Shown here: one piece after another, positions 1-8,172 of the stretch | Position numbering within the stretch: position 1 is the stretch's first letter | Layout of the letters: the number at the start of each line of letters is the position of its first letter | Assembly: GCA_050014395.1 (NCBI GenBank) | Contig: JBEKDK010000080.1 | Span: 1 to 15,376 of the forward strand | Reading direction: 5' to 3' | From: DASPOJ01 sp050014395 | GTDB taxonomy: Bacteria > Acidobacteriota > Terriglobia > Acidiferrales > UBA7541 | DNA length: 15,376 nt | Program-made: the position numbers and the translations under genes | Notes under the pieces: generated by a model | What the model was told of the DNA's origin: nothing | What the model saw: only the letters and a program-made list of their open reading frames with translations | The model's database searches: none

Positions 1-1
1 A

Positions 2-157
2 TACCAAGGCTTGCAGTTTCTGCGCGACGGCCTAAGCCATTTGACAGCGATGCGCGAACATCGGCACACTAGCGATTTCGTCCGCCTGCGGCGGACGCTA
101 TCGCGCGTAACGCGCCGCATCAAAGGACCGTCTTTGACCCGCACATGCGCTACTTGA
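2..157 (+). CDS. 3' end of an unidentified upstream gene (partial)
   Basis: A frame open from the left edge of the window runs 51 codons to a TGA at 155-157. The other two plus frames close earlier (by about position 33 and position 72). The peptide is basic and looks like an amphipathic C-terminal helix, with segments such as LQFLRDGLSHL and DFVRLRRTLSRVTRRIKG. Its stop overlaps the start of the next gene (ATG at 145) by 13 bases, an arrangement typical of translationally coupled operon genes. A glycosyltransferase tail would fit beside a nucleotide-sugar enzyme, but that is only a guess from context; I do not recognise the family. The coding call is moderately sure, the function unknown. 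Confidence 0.45.
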   Translation, partial: YQGLQFLRDGLSHLTAMREHRHTSDFVRLRRTLSRVTRRIKGPSLTRTCAT

Positions 158-1125
158 TCACCGGCATCACTGGATTCGTTGGGCCGCACATGGCCAATCT
201 GCTCGTGGAAGAAGGGCACGAAGTCCACGGCCTGGTGCGCACGTCGAATGGGCGCGAGGACGATATTCGCGACGTCGTTCCCGATCGCATCTTCGACACG
301 CTCACATTCCATTACGGCGATCTGACCGACTACGAATCGCTGACGAACGTGATTCGCAAGACGCCGTTCGATGGTGTGTTTCACCTCGCCGCGCAGAGCC
401 ATCCGCCGACGAGCTTCGCCGATCCGCGCGGCACATTCCTGATCAACGCCGTCGGCACGATGAATCTGGCGGAAGCGATTCGCGTGCATCGCCCGGCGTG
501 CCGGCTGATGTCCTGTTCGACGTCCGAGGTTTACGGCGCGCCGCTGGAATCGCAGGGGCCGATCCACGAAGGCTTTCCGCTGGAGCCGGTGAATCCATAC
601 GGCGTGAGCAAGGCCGCGGCGGATCTGTACGTCCGCGAGCGCGCGGTTTCCGAGAAGCTGCCATTTTTCGTGACGCGCGCGTTTTCGCACACTGGCCCGC
701 GGCGCGGAAAGCGATTTTCCATCGCTTCCGACGTGTATCAAATGGTGCGCATCCTGAAGGGATTTCAGGAGCCGGTGCTGCACGTCGGCACGCTTTCAAG
801 CAAACGCGTGGTGATGGACGTGCGCGACGCTTGCCGCGCGTATCTATTGCTGATGCAGAAAGCCGCGGGCGGCGAAGCGTACAACGTCGGGGGCGATGAA
901 GCGTTTACGATGCTGCAGATCGTCGAGCAACTTCTGGAAATGACCGGCCTGAAGGATCGCGTGAAAATTTCCGTCGATCCGAAACTCGTGCGCCCCATCG
1001 ATATTCCGGTGCAGATTTGCGACACGCACAAGTGCCGCGAGCTGACGGGCTGGAAGCCGCTGATCCCCATCCGCCAAACGCTCGAAGATCTGATCGCATA
1101 CTACGATCGAAAGATCGAGAAGTGA
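145..1125 (+). CDS. NAD(P)-dependent nucleotide-sugar epimerase/dehydratase (GDP-mannose 4,6-dehydratase / GDP-6-deoxymannose reductase type)
   Basis: A 326-residue extended short-chain dehydrogenase. The N-terminal Rossmann motif is GITGFVG (residues 7-13), followed by GDL at 58-60 and LAAQSH at 81-86. The active site is visible as STSE (125-128) with Tyr152 and Lys156 in PYGVSK. The early part (LITGITG, HYGDLTD, STSEVYG) resembles GDP-mannose 4,6-dehydratases. The C-terminal half (HTGPRRG, VVMDVRDACRAYLLL, EAYNVGG, RPIDIPV, LTGWKP) resembles GDP-4-keto-6-deoxymannose reductases. The likely role is making a deoxy-hexose nucleotide for surface polysaccharide or glycan synthesis in the cytoplasm. 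It overlaps the upstream reading frame by 13 bases and is followed 40 bases later by the CPBP gene. Family assignment is firm; dehydratase versus reductase activity is not decided by the sequence. Confidence 0.88.
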   Translation: MRYLITGITGFVGPHMANLLVEEGHEVHGLVRTSNGREDDIRDVVPDRIFDTLTFHYGDLTDYESLTNVIRKTPFDGVFHLAAQSHPPTSFADPRGTFLINAVGTMNLAEAIRVHRPACRLMSCSTSEVYGAPLESQGPIHEGFPLEPVNPYGVSKAAADLYVRERAVSEKLPFFVTRAFSHTGPRRGKRFSIASDVYQMVRILKGFQEPVLHVGTLSSKRVVMDVRDACRAYLLLMQKAAGGEAYNVGGDEAFTMLQIVEQLLEMTGLKDRVKISVDPKLVRPIDIPVQICDTHKCRELTGWKPLIPIRQTLEDLIAYYDRKIEK

Positions 1126-1165
1126 GCCGCGTGCTGCGCGCCGGCACATTTCGCAGGAAAATCGC

Positions 1166-2065
1166 GTGAACTCCTGGAATCCAGATCCGTTGCTGCCGCC
1201 CGCCGATCCGTCAACTGCTGAGACGCAGACCGCGCCGACGATCGACGCGCCCGCCGCGATTGTCGGCGGCGGCGAAACTGGCGCGCCGCGACGTGAGGTC
1301 CCTCCCGATCTCCGCGTGTCCTGGGGCTGGACCGATTTTCTTTGGTTTTTGCTGTTCGCGGTGATCAGCAGCATGGTGCTGACGGCGCTGGTCGAGGTGG
1401 CGGCCATCACATTCTTCCATTCGCCGGCGCCGCGCACGCACAGCAGCGATTCGCTGAGTCCCGCCGTGGTAGTGATCGGGCAGGGATTGTGGTCCGCTGC
1501 GGCGCTGATTTATTTGTACGCGATGGTGCGCATGCGTACGGCGGATCCATTTTGGCGATCGATTGGTTGGCGCGGGCTTCGTGGACCCAGCGAATCGCGG
1601 ACGGGAGTCGCTCTGCTGTTCCTCTCCGGCGGCGCCGTTATGGCGGTGGCAGTTTCGGTGCTGGGACGCCTGAGCGGGGAAAACGGCCAACTGCCGATCG
1701 AAAAACTTTTCGATAGCCGAATGAGCGTCGAACTGCTGATGGCGCTGGGCATTCTGGTGGCGCCGCTGGTGGAGGAGACGATTTTTCGCGGCTTCCTTTA
1801 CCCGCTGCTGGCGCGGCAATTCGGCGTACCGGTGGGCATCGTGATTACGGGTTTGGTGTTCGGCTTGATGCACGCGGCGCAGTTGTGGGGCGGATGGAGC
1901 CAGATCGCGCTGTTGGTGGGCGTCGGAATTACTCTCACTTGGGTGCGCGCGCGGACGGGCACGGTGCTGGCCAGTTTCCTGATGCACCTCGGTTACAACG
2001 GCCTGTTGTTTGCCGCTTTCTTCGCCGCCACGGGCGGGCTGCGTCATTTCCCGGCCGGCACATAG
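1166..2065 (+). CDS. CPBP family intramembrane metalloprotease (CAAX protease / Abi type)
   Basis: A 299-residue polytopic membrane protein. A Pro/Ala-rich, probably cytoplasmic tail of about 55 residues precedes hydrophobic segments near 57-82, 99-121, 147-166, 188-207, 221-239, 246-261 and 268-287. The CPBP signatures are complete: EExxxR as Glu203-Glu204 and Arg208 (VEETIFRG), FGLMHAA with His236, and FLMHLGYN with His274 and Asn278. By family knowledge these form the glutamate/histidine site of intramembrane endopeptidases related to the eukaryotic CAAX protease Rce1. Bacterial members act in prenyl-protein-like processing, bacteriocin immunity or other roles; the substrate here is unknown. 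The start is GTG, supported by an AGGA at 1155-1158 seven bases upstream. It sits between a sugar-nucleotide enzyme and mtnA, which gives no functional clue beyond probable co-transcription. Confidence 0.9.
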   Translation: MNSWNPDPLLPPADPSTAETQTAPTIDAPAAIVGGGETGAPRREVPPDLRVSWGWTDFLWFLLFAVISSMVLTALVEVAAITFFHSPAPRTHSSDSLSPAVVVIGQGLWSAAALIYLYAMVRMRTADPFWRSIGWRGLRGPSESRTGVALLFLSGGAVMAVAVSVLGRLSGENGQLPIEKLFDSRMSVELLMALGILVAPLVEETIFRGFLYPLLARQFGVPVGIVITGLVFGLMHAAQLWGGWSQIALLVGVGITLTWVRARTGTVLASFLMHLGYNGLLFAAFFAATGGLRHFPAGT

Positions 2066-2086
2066 GACCGAGTGGATAGCGAGCAC

Positions 2087-3133
2087 ATGAAAGTTACACA
2101 GCCAATCGAGTGGACCGATCAGGGCGTCGTGATGGTGGACCAGCGGCGGCTGCCCACCGAAGTGATCCGCCATACTTACACCGACTATCGCGACGTCGCC
2201 GCGGCAATTCGCGACATGGTGATTCGCGGCGCGCCGGCGATCGGCGTGGCCGCTGCGATGGGATTCGCGCTGGGCGTGCTGCGCTCGAAAGCGAAAACGG
2301 TGGAAGAGTTGCGCGCGGAAGTGCCGCAGATCGCGGATGCTCTGGCGCACACGCGGCCTACCGCTGTCGATCTGTTCTGGGCGATCAAGCGAATGCAAGG
2401 CCGCTTCGATGCGCTCGCGGCCGCGGGCGATCTGGAAGCGCTGAAGCGCGAAATGGTGGCCGAAGCGCGCCACGTGCACGCCGATCGCTGGTCCGACGAC
2501 GAAGCCATCGGCAAATTCGGCGCCGCGCTGCTGCCGGCCGAAGGCCAGATCATGACGCAGTGCAACGCCGGAGCGCTGGCCACCGCCGGAATCGGCACGG
2601 CTCTGGGCGTGATTCGTGTGGCCGCCGAGCAGGGCCGCAAAATGCACGTGCTGGTGCCCGAAACGCGGCCGTACTTGCAGGGCTCGCGCCTCACTGCGTG
2701 GGAGCTGCACGAAGACGGCATTCCGCTGACGCTGATCACGGACAACATGGTCGGGCATTTCTTCAAGAAGGGGCACGTGGGAGCGGTGGTGGTTGGCGCG
2801 GACCGAATCGCGGCCAACGGCGATACGGCCAACAAGATTGGCACGTATCAAATTGCCGTGCTGGCGCGCGAGCACAACGTGTCGTTCTATGTCGCCGCGC
2901 CGATCTCGACGCTCGATCTCGCAATTCCATCTGGCGAACAGATTCCCATCGAGGAGCGCGCCGCCGAAGAAGTGACGCACATTCGCGGCGTGCGCATCGC
3001 GCCGGAGGTCGCAGTGGCGAATCCCGCGTTCGACGTAACGCCCGCGCGATTGATCGCCGCAATCATCACCGAGCGCGGCGTGGCGCGCGCGCCGTATACC
3101 GATTCCCTGCGGAAGCTTGCCGCGGCGCGTTGA
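2087..3133 (+). CDS. mtnA: S-methyl-5-thioribose-1-phosphate isomerase
   Basis: Converts 5-methylthioribose 1-phosphate to 5-methylthioribulose 1-phosphate in the methionine salvage pathway (cytoplasm). From the ATG at 2087 the protein has 348 residues, normal for MtnA. Family landmarks are RGAPAIG near residue 47, TQCNAGALAT containing the catalytic Cys159, VGADRIAANGDTANKIGT containing the catalytic Asp239, and the C-terminal NPAFDVTPARLI. In the Bacillus enzyme the catalytic pair is Cys160/Asp240, so this start gives almost the same numbering. An in-frame GTG at 2072, with AGGA four bases before it, would add five residues and is a real alternative. It follows the protease stop by only 6 or 21 bases. 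No other salvage gene (mtnB, mtnD, mtnK, mtnP) lies in the window, so the pathway must be completed elsewhere if present. Confidence 0.95.
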   Translation: MKVTQPIEWTDQGVVMVDQRRLPTEVIRHTYTDYRDVAAAIRDMVIRGAPAIGVAAAMGFALGVLRSKAKTVEELRAEVPQIADALAHTRPTAVDLFWAIKRMQGRFDALAAAGDLEALKREMVAEARHVHADRWSDDEAIGKFGAALLPAEGQIMTQCNAGALATAGIGTALGVIRVAAEQGRKMHVLVPETRPYLQGSRLTAWELHEDGIPLTLITDNMVGHFFKKGHVGAVVVGADRIAANGDTANKIGTYQIAVLAREHNVSFYVAAPISTLDLAIPSGEQIPIEERAAEEVTHIRGVRIAPEVAVANPAFDVTPARLIAAIITERGVARAPYTDSLRKLAAAR

Positions 3134-3196
3134 ATGTTTCGCAATTGTGATTCCGGCGCAGTCGTGGCCGAAAACGAAATCGTGGGGGGGCCGAAA

Positions 3197-4300
3197 ATGA
3201 AATCCAAATCTGCAATCCTGACGCTGGCGATGCTGGGAGCTTTCGCGACACTGGGCTTCGCGCGAGGCCAGAGCACCCCGCCGCCCCCTCCCCCGCCGAA
3301 CGCGCCTGCGGGACCCTCGAAGCCAACGAGAATCCGTATCGGAGGGAACGTCCAAGGCGCGAAGCTGATCACTAAGGTGCAGCCGGTTTATCCACCGCCG
3401 GCGGCCGCAAAAGGTGTCCAAGGAAACGTAGTTCTGCATGCGGTGATCGGCAGAGACGGCAGTGTGAAGGCGCTTCAAGTGATTTCCGGCGATCCGCTGC
3501 TGACTCAGGCGGCATTGGACGCCGTAAGGAAATGGATGTACGCACCGACGCTGCTAAACGGCGATCCAGTCGAAGTTGATACGACGATTACGGTTGTATT
3601 CAAGCTGGACGCGAAACCACCGCAACAGCAGGCGGCTCCGGCTGCGCAGGCGGCGTCCCCGGCTCAAGCACCCGCGGCGACGCAAGGGCACACGATGCCG
3701 GGACAAACTCCACCCGCCGCGGCTCCGGCCATCGATCCGCAGTTGAAGGCCGATATTCTTCATCTTTTTCAGGTGATAAAGCTGCGCGAGAACACGGCGG
3801 ACTCGATGCACGCCACGATCGACAAGTTGCGGCCCCAACTGATCGCATCGCTTCCGGCGACGCCCAACCGGGACAAAATTGTCGAGACGTATCTGAGCAG
3901 GCTTTTGGCACTGGTGCAGTCCGACGATTTCGTCAACGGCACAGTCGCCGTTTACGCGAAGTATCTTTCCGACGCCGACGTGAAGGCCCTGATCGCTTTC
4001 TACCAGACGCCGGCCGGAGAACACTACAACGCGGCGTCGACGAATATCTTCGCGGCGACCTCGCAGGTGGGACAGGAAAACGTGGCCAGAAATCTGCCCG
4101 GAATCCTGAAGGACCTGTGCTCCGAGTATCCCGAGCTTCAAGGCCAAGCCAGATTCTGCCCGAAGATCGAATTGGCTCCTGCGAATCCAGCAGCTCCGCC
4201 AACGCCAGCCGCTCCGGGCGCAACCGCCGCGCCGAGCGCACCAGGCGCACCCACTCCGCCGGCCACACCGCCTATGCATCCACCGGACGACCGAAGGTAG
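3197..4300 (+). CDS. Secreted TonB C-terminal domain protein fused to a DUF2059-like domain
   Basis: From the ATG at 3197 (367 residues) the protein opens with a signal peptide: MKSKS, then a hydrophobic stretch to about residue 21, then ARG. A poly-proline linker follows (28-40). Residues about 58-137 match the TonB C-terminal fold: KVQPVYPPPA, GNVVLHAVIGRDGSVKALQV, AALDAVRKWMYAPTLLNGDPV. A Gln/Ala/Pro linker (about 141-180) leads to a helical domain at about 183-300 whose LSDADVKALIAFYQTPAGE resembles DUF2059. A Pro/Ala-rich tail closes it. It lies outside the inner membrane or is anchored there by an uncleaved signal; there is no other membrane segment. An upstream in-frame ATG at 3134, directly after the mtnA stop, adds 21 residues that spoil the signal peptide, so 3197 is preferred; a G-run at 3184-3190 may act as a weak RBS. 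The role is unknown: TonB_C domains usually contact outer-membrane receptors, and acidobacteria carry many secreted stand-alone versions. Confidence 0.85.
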   Translation: MKSKSAILTLAMLGAFATLGFARGQSTPPPPPPPNAPAGPSKPTRIRIGGNVQGAKLITKVQPVYPPPAAAKGVQGNVVLHAVIGRDGSVKALQVISGDPLLTQAALDAVRKWMYAPTLLNGDPVEVDTTITVVFKLDAKPPQQQAAPAAQAASPAQAPAATQGHTMPGQTPPAAAPAIDPQLKADILHLFQVIKLRENTADSMHATIDKLRPQLIASLPATPNRDKIVETYLSRLLALVQSDDFVNGTVAVYAKYLSDADVKALIAFYQTPAGEHYNAASTNIFAATSQVGQENVARNLPGILKDLCSEYPELQGQARFCPKIELAPANPAAPPTPAAPGATAAPSAPGAPTPPATPPMHPPDDRR

Positions 4301-4326
4301 GCACTACCCCCACCCCCGGTTTTTTT
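4282..4326 (+). terminator. Weak two-tier intrinsic terminator candidate after the TonB_C gene
   Basis: An outer stem ACCGG (4282-4286) with CCGGT (4316-4320) encloses a 5-bp hairpin, GGTAG (4296-4300) with CTACC (4304-4308). It is followed by seven T residues (4320-4326). The stem is short and the inner loop is C-rich, so this is a suggestion, not a strong terminator. Confidence 0.35.
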
Positions 4327-4562
4327 GGAAGTATTGATTCTAGAAAGCTTAAGGTCAAGATTTGCGGAAGTATTGATTATAAAAGACTTTAACCGCCCGC
4401 TAATGAGCAAGATACAAAATGCGCGAAAATTCTTGGAAGTGTTGATTCTAAAGAGACTTAGGTTCGACATAAGTCCTCCATAATCAACACTTCCGAGACC
4501 TTGTAAGTGTTCATTCTAAAGGGACTTAGGATCAATTTAAGTCCTCTATAATCAACACTTCC
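4327..4562. repeat. AT-rich cluster of six copies of a ~25-bp unit, including two 60-bp palindromes
   Basis: The unit reads about GGAAGTGTTGATTATAGAGG followed by ACTTA. Forward copies start at 4327, 4366, 4435 and 4503; inverted copies begin on the minus strand at 4494 and 4562. The third forward and first inverted copies make a palindrome at 4435-4494 with perfect 13-base arms (4435-4447 and 4482-4494) and an inner ACTTA/TAAGT stem (4456-4460 and 4470-4474). The fourth and second inverted copies make the matching palindrome at 4503-4562, with one mismatch in the AAGTGTT-ATT arm. Eight bases (4495-4502) separate the two palindromes. The first two copies are unpaired half-elements 39 bases apart. 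The stretch is much richer in A+T than the flanking genes. It could be a REP-like element, remnants of a miniature inverted-repeat element, or a binding array for an unknown protein. No transposase is adjacent. Confidence 0.85.
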
Positions 4563-4663
4563 GAGAAATGCTGCTAGTCGCAACTGAGTGTTGCAACTGG
4601 AGGTCGGGGGCGCTGCAAGGAAAAAGATAACGCCGAGGCGCAGAGAACGCCAAGACTCGCGGA

Positions 4664-4697
4664 GACGACTGCGCCAAGCGCCGTCGGCGGAGTCGTC
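4664..4697. repeat. GC-rich hairpin between convergent genes
   Basis: GACGACT (4664-4670) pairs with AGTCGTC (4691-4697). After a single G/G mismatch, CGCC (4672-4675) pairs with GGCG (4686-4689). No U-run follows on either strand, so it is not a classical terminator. Just upstream, about 4629-4664, lies a purine-rich phrase of repeated cgccgag/cgcagag/gcggaga units, which resembles intergenic repeat debris I associate with soil-bacterial genomes (from memory, not searched). Confidence 0.5.
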
Positions 4698-4743
4698 ACG
4701 GCGAGCAGGCGTGGATGCGATAAACGTGCGGCTGCAACTCATA

Positions 4744-4827
4744 TGACATGTTAGCACGAATGGTACTCACATGTCAATGTATCTATTGAGTATTCGAATA
4801 GGATGGCTGTGGAAATTCATTCGAATG
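4744..4827. repeat. Cluster of short palindromes in the convergent intergenic region
   Basis: TGACATGT (4744-4751) is inverted as ACATGTCA (4769-4776) across 17 bases. Two ATTCGAAT octamers follow at 4792-4799 and 4819-4826, the first inside the perfect 10-base palindrome TATTCGAATA (4791-4800) and the second inside CATTCGAATG (4818-4827). This could be operator-like, but no divergent promoter is expected here because both flanking genes end in this region. Confidence 0.4.
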
Positions 4828-4860
4828 GCGCGTGATTCGGCTCGCCGCCATCAGGGACGC

Positions 4861-5994
4861 TCAGTTGTTATAGTAGGTGTATTTTCGATGCTCAACAGGG
4901 GCGGCGACTCGGGTTCCATTAGGATTCAGAACGGTCGCGGTCTTTTGGGTCCAATTTCTACGCTCGTCAAAAATGTAGCTGAAAGTCGACGTGGACGCTG
5001 AGCCGGATTGTTTGGTGGTCCACGAGAGCATGTTCCCGGAATCGTCGTAGGTATAGACCTGCTCGTCTCCCACGCTCCCATCGAGACCGTAGTGGGCCTC
5101 GTCCAGCAGATTACCTTGTTGGTCGTAGCGCTTCAGCACTCGGCCGACCTGCAGGCAATCACCGCAGCCCCAACCTCCGGTCCTCGATAGACCCGGCGCA
5201 GTCGTGACTGTCTCGATCTCGCGCCCGGAATTGTCGTAGGTCGTGTCGATCATCCAAGTCGGAGTCGAGGCCGGTGCCTGCCGATCGCGCGGGTAGAACC
5301 CGGTGGTGAAAACGAGTGTCCTCCTTCGGTTGGGAGCGGGGTATTGGTATTCCGTGTGCCCTTCGTCCGCTGCATTCGCGGCTTGAGGAACCTCCGCGAT
5401 GAGCCGGCCCTGATCGTCATATCTGTAGTCGGTGCGGTCCCGCAATCCACCTCCCGGTGCGTAATGCAATTCCGATAATTCGTGGCCGTTGCCGTCGAAC
5501 GTTTTTTCCAGAGTGACTTGTATGATTCCGTCGTCATTGTGGATTTGCGAGCGAATCAAATTACCTTGCGCGTCGTAGTAGAGGACCACTTCGTGTTCCG
5601 CGATAGCGTCGTTATGCAATGCAGCCCCGTTGGATCTGGTGGCAACGGTGCCGCCGCGGCCGTCAGGCGAGAAGGTGGTGCGGGATTCGAGCGATCCATC
5701 GTTCCTGACGACCGACGTTTCGGTGAGGTGCCCCTGCTCTGAAAATTTCCGTATCGTGTGATTTCCGTGGGCGCTATTGACTACGGAATCTTGATCGCTC
5801 ACGGGCGTTTGCCAAATTTCTTCAGTTCGAACCGGGCCTTTTAGGCCGCAGTTGGCGCGTATGGAAGGATGCGAATCGCACGCTGGTATCCGCTGAGCGA
5901 ACGATGGCCGAACGCATAGGGGCGATAGGCTCGCAAGCAAGAATCCTGGCAACAGCAAATACGAGCGGGCACCCGCGCTCCAGATACGTGGCAT
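4861..5994 (-). CDS. Secreted YD-repeat (RHS-like) protein
   Basis: From the ATG at 5994 the protein has 377 residues. It opens with a signal-peptide-like stretch, LLLPGFLLASLSPLC, and a cleavage-like SFAQ near residue 34. The mature part has two cysteines (CDSHPSIRANC), then a succession of YD-type strands: YDAQGNLIRS, FDGNGHELSE, YDDQGRLIAE, YDNSGREIET, YDQQGNLLDE, YDDSGNMLSW and FDERRNWTQK. A second cysteine pair is GCGDC. The C-terminus simply ends, TYYNN, with no RHS core motif and no toxin domain, so it is a stand-alone beta-strand repeat protein for the periplasm or cell surface, not a polymorphic toxin. Upstream in-frame starts exist at 6021 (ATG) and 6120 (GTG), but they add an Arg/Pro-rich leader unlike a secretion signal. 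No convincing SD is visible for any start. The binding partner is unknown. Confidence 0.82.
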   Translation of the reverse strand: MPRIWSAGARSYLLLPGFLLASLSPLCVRPSFAQRIPACDSHPSIRANCGLKGPVRTEEIWQTPVSDQDSVVNSAHGNHTIRKFSEQGHLTETSVVRNDGSLESRTTFSPDGRGGTVATRSNGAALHNDAIAEHEVVLYYDAQGNLIRSQIHNDDGIIQVTLEKTFDGNGHELSELHYAPGGGLRDRTDYRYDDQGRLIAEVPQAANAADEGHTEYQYPAPNRRRTLVFTTGFYPRDRQAPASTPTWMIDTTYDNSGREIETVTTAPGLSRTGGWGCGDCLQVGRVLKRYDQQGNLLDEAHYGLDGSVGDEQVYTYDDSGNMLSWTTKQSGSASTSTFSYIFDERRNWTQKTATVLNPNGTRVAAPVEHRKYTYYNN

Positions 5995-6123
5995 GACGAT
6001 ATGGACGCGACGCGGCGGCATCGGGTTGCTTCTTCGCGGCGGCGGCGAGTTACGAATATCTCGTCTGCGGCGTATCGTGCGTGGCGTTACCATTGCAGCG
6101 TCCGCCCTGCCGCAACGCACACA

Positions 6124-6266
6124 CGAGAGTCATTCTGAGGCCGCCGCAGCGGCCGAAGAATCCCTCTTTCGTGGCCGTTGACTTCTGCCCTCGCCGCGCA
6201 CGTCCACGTCAAAGGCCGTGAAAGAGGGATTCTTCGCTCCCCGCTGGTCGCTCAGAATGACTCTCG
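6124..6266. repeat. 143-bp inverted pair of an intergenic repeat
   Basis: Two oppositely oriented copies of a roughly 50-base element face each other. The outer arms CGAGAGTCATTCTGAG (6124-6139) and CTCAGAATGACTCTCG (6251-6266) are a perfect 16-base inverted match. The inner arms GAAGAATCCCTCTTTC (6155-6170) and GAAAGAGGGATTCTTC (6220-6235) are another. Between outer and inner arms the left copy carries its own hairpin GGCCGC/GCGGCC (6139-6144, 6149-6154) and the right copy a related but diverged GC stretch. The 'CATTCTGAG ... GAAGAATC' phrase resembles an intergenic repeat I believe is abundant in Acidobacteria and neighbouring phyla; this is recollection, not a search. The rest of the 5995-6397 intergenic region shows only a weak GGTGAA/TTCACC inverted repeat (6279-6284, 6305-6310). 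Confidence 0.85.
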
Positions 6267-6397
6267 TTGTTTTGTCGCGGTGAAATGAACGCTACAACGG
6301 TAACTTCACCCACGATAGGCCGACGCAAAGGCGATATTCGTTATGCCCGCCATGCTCATTGCCGCTTTCTGCTCGCTTTTGGGCTGCGTCTTTCACC

Positions 6398-6425
6398 TTG
6401 ACTTAAGGGCGGGGCGTGCTAAACT
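6398..6425 (+). promoter_or_regulatory. Predicted sigma-70-type promoter of the 16S rRNA unit
   Basis: TTGACT (6398-6403) and TAAACT (6420-6425) are separated by 16 bases, and a start near 6432 is expected. It lies about 210 bases upstream of the 16S 5' end and about 40 bases before a boxA-like element, the standard order of an rRNA leader. Confidence 0.65.
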
Positions 6426-6465
6426 CTTGAATTGCGCTGTAGCCTGCCTGCTGGACAGGAGGGCA

Positions 6466-6482
6466 TGTTCTTTGACAATTTG
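6466..6482 (+). promoter_or_regulatory. boxA-like antitermination element in the 16S leader
   Basis: TGTTCTTTGACA (6466-6477) matches the Escherichia coli rRNA boxA TGCTCTTTAACA at 10 of 12 positions, and the next bases (ATTTG) also resemble the rRNA leader. By family knowledge NusB/S10 bind this RNA to prevent premature Rho-dependent termination. The whole segment has a near-complement in the trailer at 8330-8346. Confidence 0.7.
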
Positions 6483-6593
6483 CACGAATGATATGTGCCA
6501 GAACCCGTTCGGTTCACACTTGGATTGCCGCGAGGTAAGCCAAGGATATTGAGGAAATCGAGCGACAAAAAAAGTTCGCCTGAAGATGTCTGG

Positions 6594-6616
6594 CCCCGAA
6601 GCGATTCGGGGTTTTT
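6594..6616 (+). promoter_or_regulatory. Terminator-like hairpin in the 16S leader just before the mature 5' end
   Basis: CCCCGAA (6594-6600) pairs with TTCGGGG (6605-6611) around a 4-base loop and is followed by five T residues, then CATTTTTT. Read alone it is an intrinsic terminator sitting about 20 bases upstream of 16S. Its right arm is also part of CGATTCGGGG (6602-6611), which is perfectly complementary to CCCCGAATCG (8227-8236) in the trailer, so the two structures exclude each other. Confidence 0.6.
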
Positions 6617-6634
6617 CATTTTTTGGCAAAGGAT

Positions 6635-8172
<1,538 letters not shown>

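Noticed and set aside
1211..3478. 755-codon open frame on the minus strand across the protease, mtnA and TonB_C genes
   Set aside because: It is antisense to three well-recognised genes, is extremely rich in Arg, His and Gln with no domain pattern, and is a known artefact of high GC at codon position 3.
4327..4562. CRISPR array
   Set aside because: Spacing is irregular (39, 69, 68), two copies are inverted, spacers are not unique equal-length segments, and no cas genes are nearby.
4138..4757. Minus-strand open frames running through the palindromic repeats (repeated INTS residues)
   Set aside because: The repeated residues are just translations of the DNA repeat, and the frames have no RBS or domain.
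4771..5001. Small plus-strand open frame antisense to the YD-repeat gene 3' end
   Set aside because: Mostly overlaps the real minus-strand gene and shows no domain or SD.
6343..6552. 69-codon plus-strand open frame over the rRNA promoter and boxA
   Set aside because: It covers a clear promoter and leader, has no SD, and its Cys-rich translation has no family resemblance.
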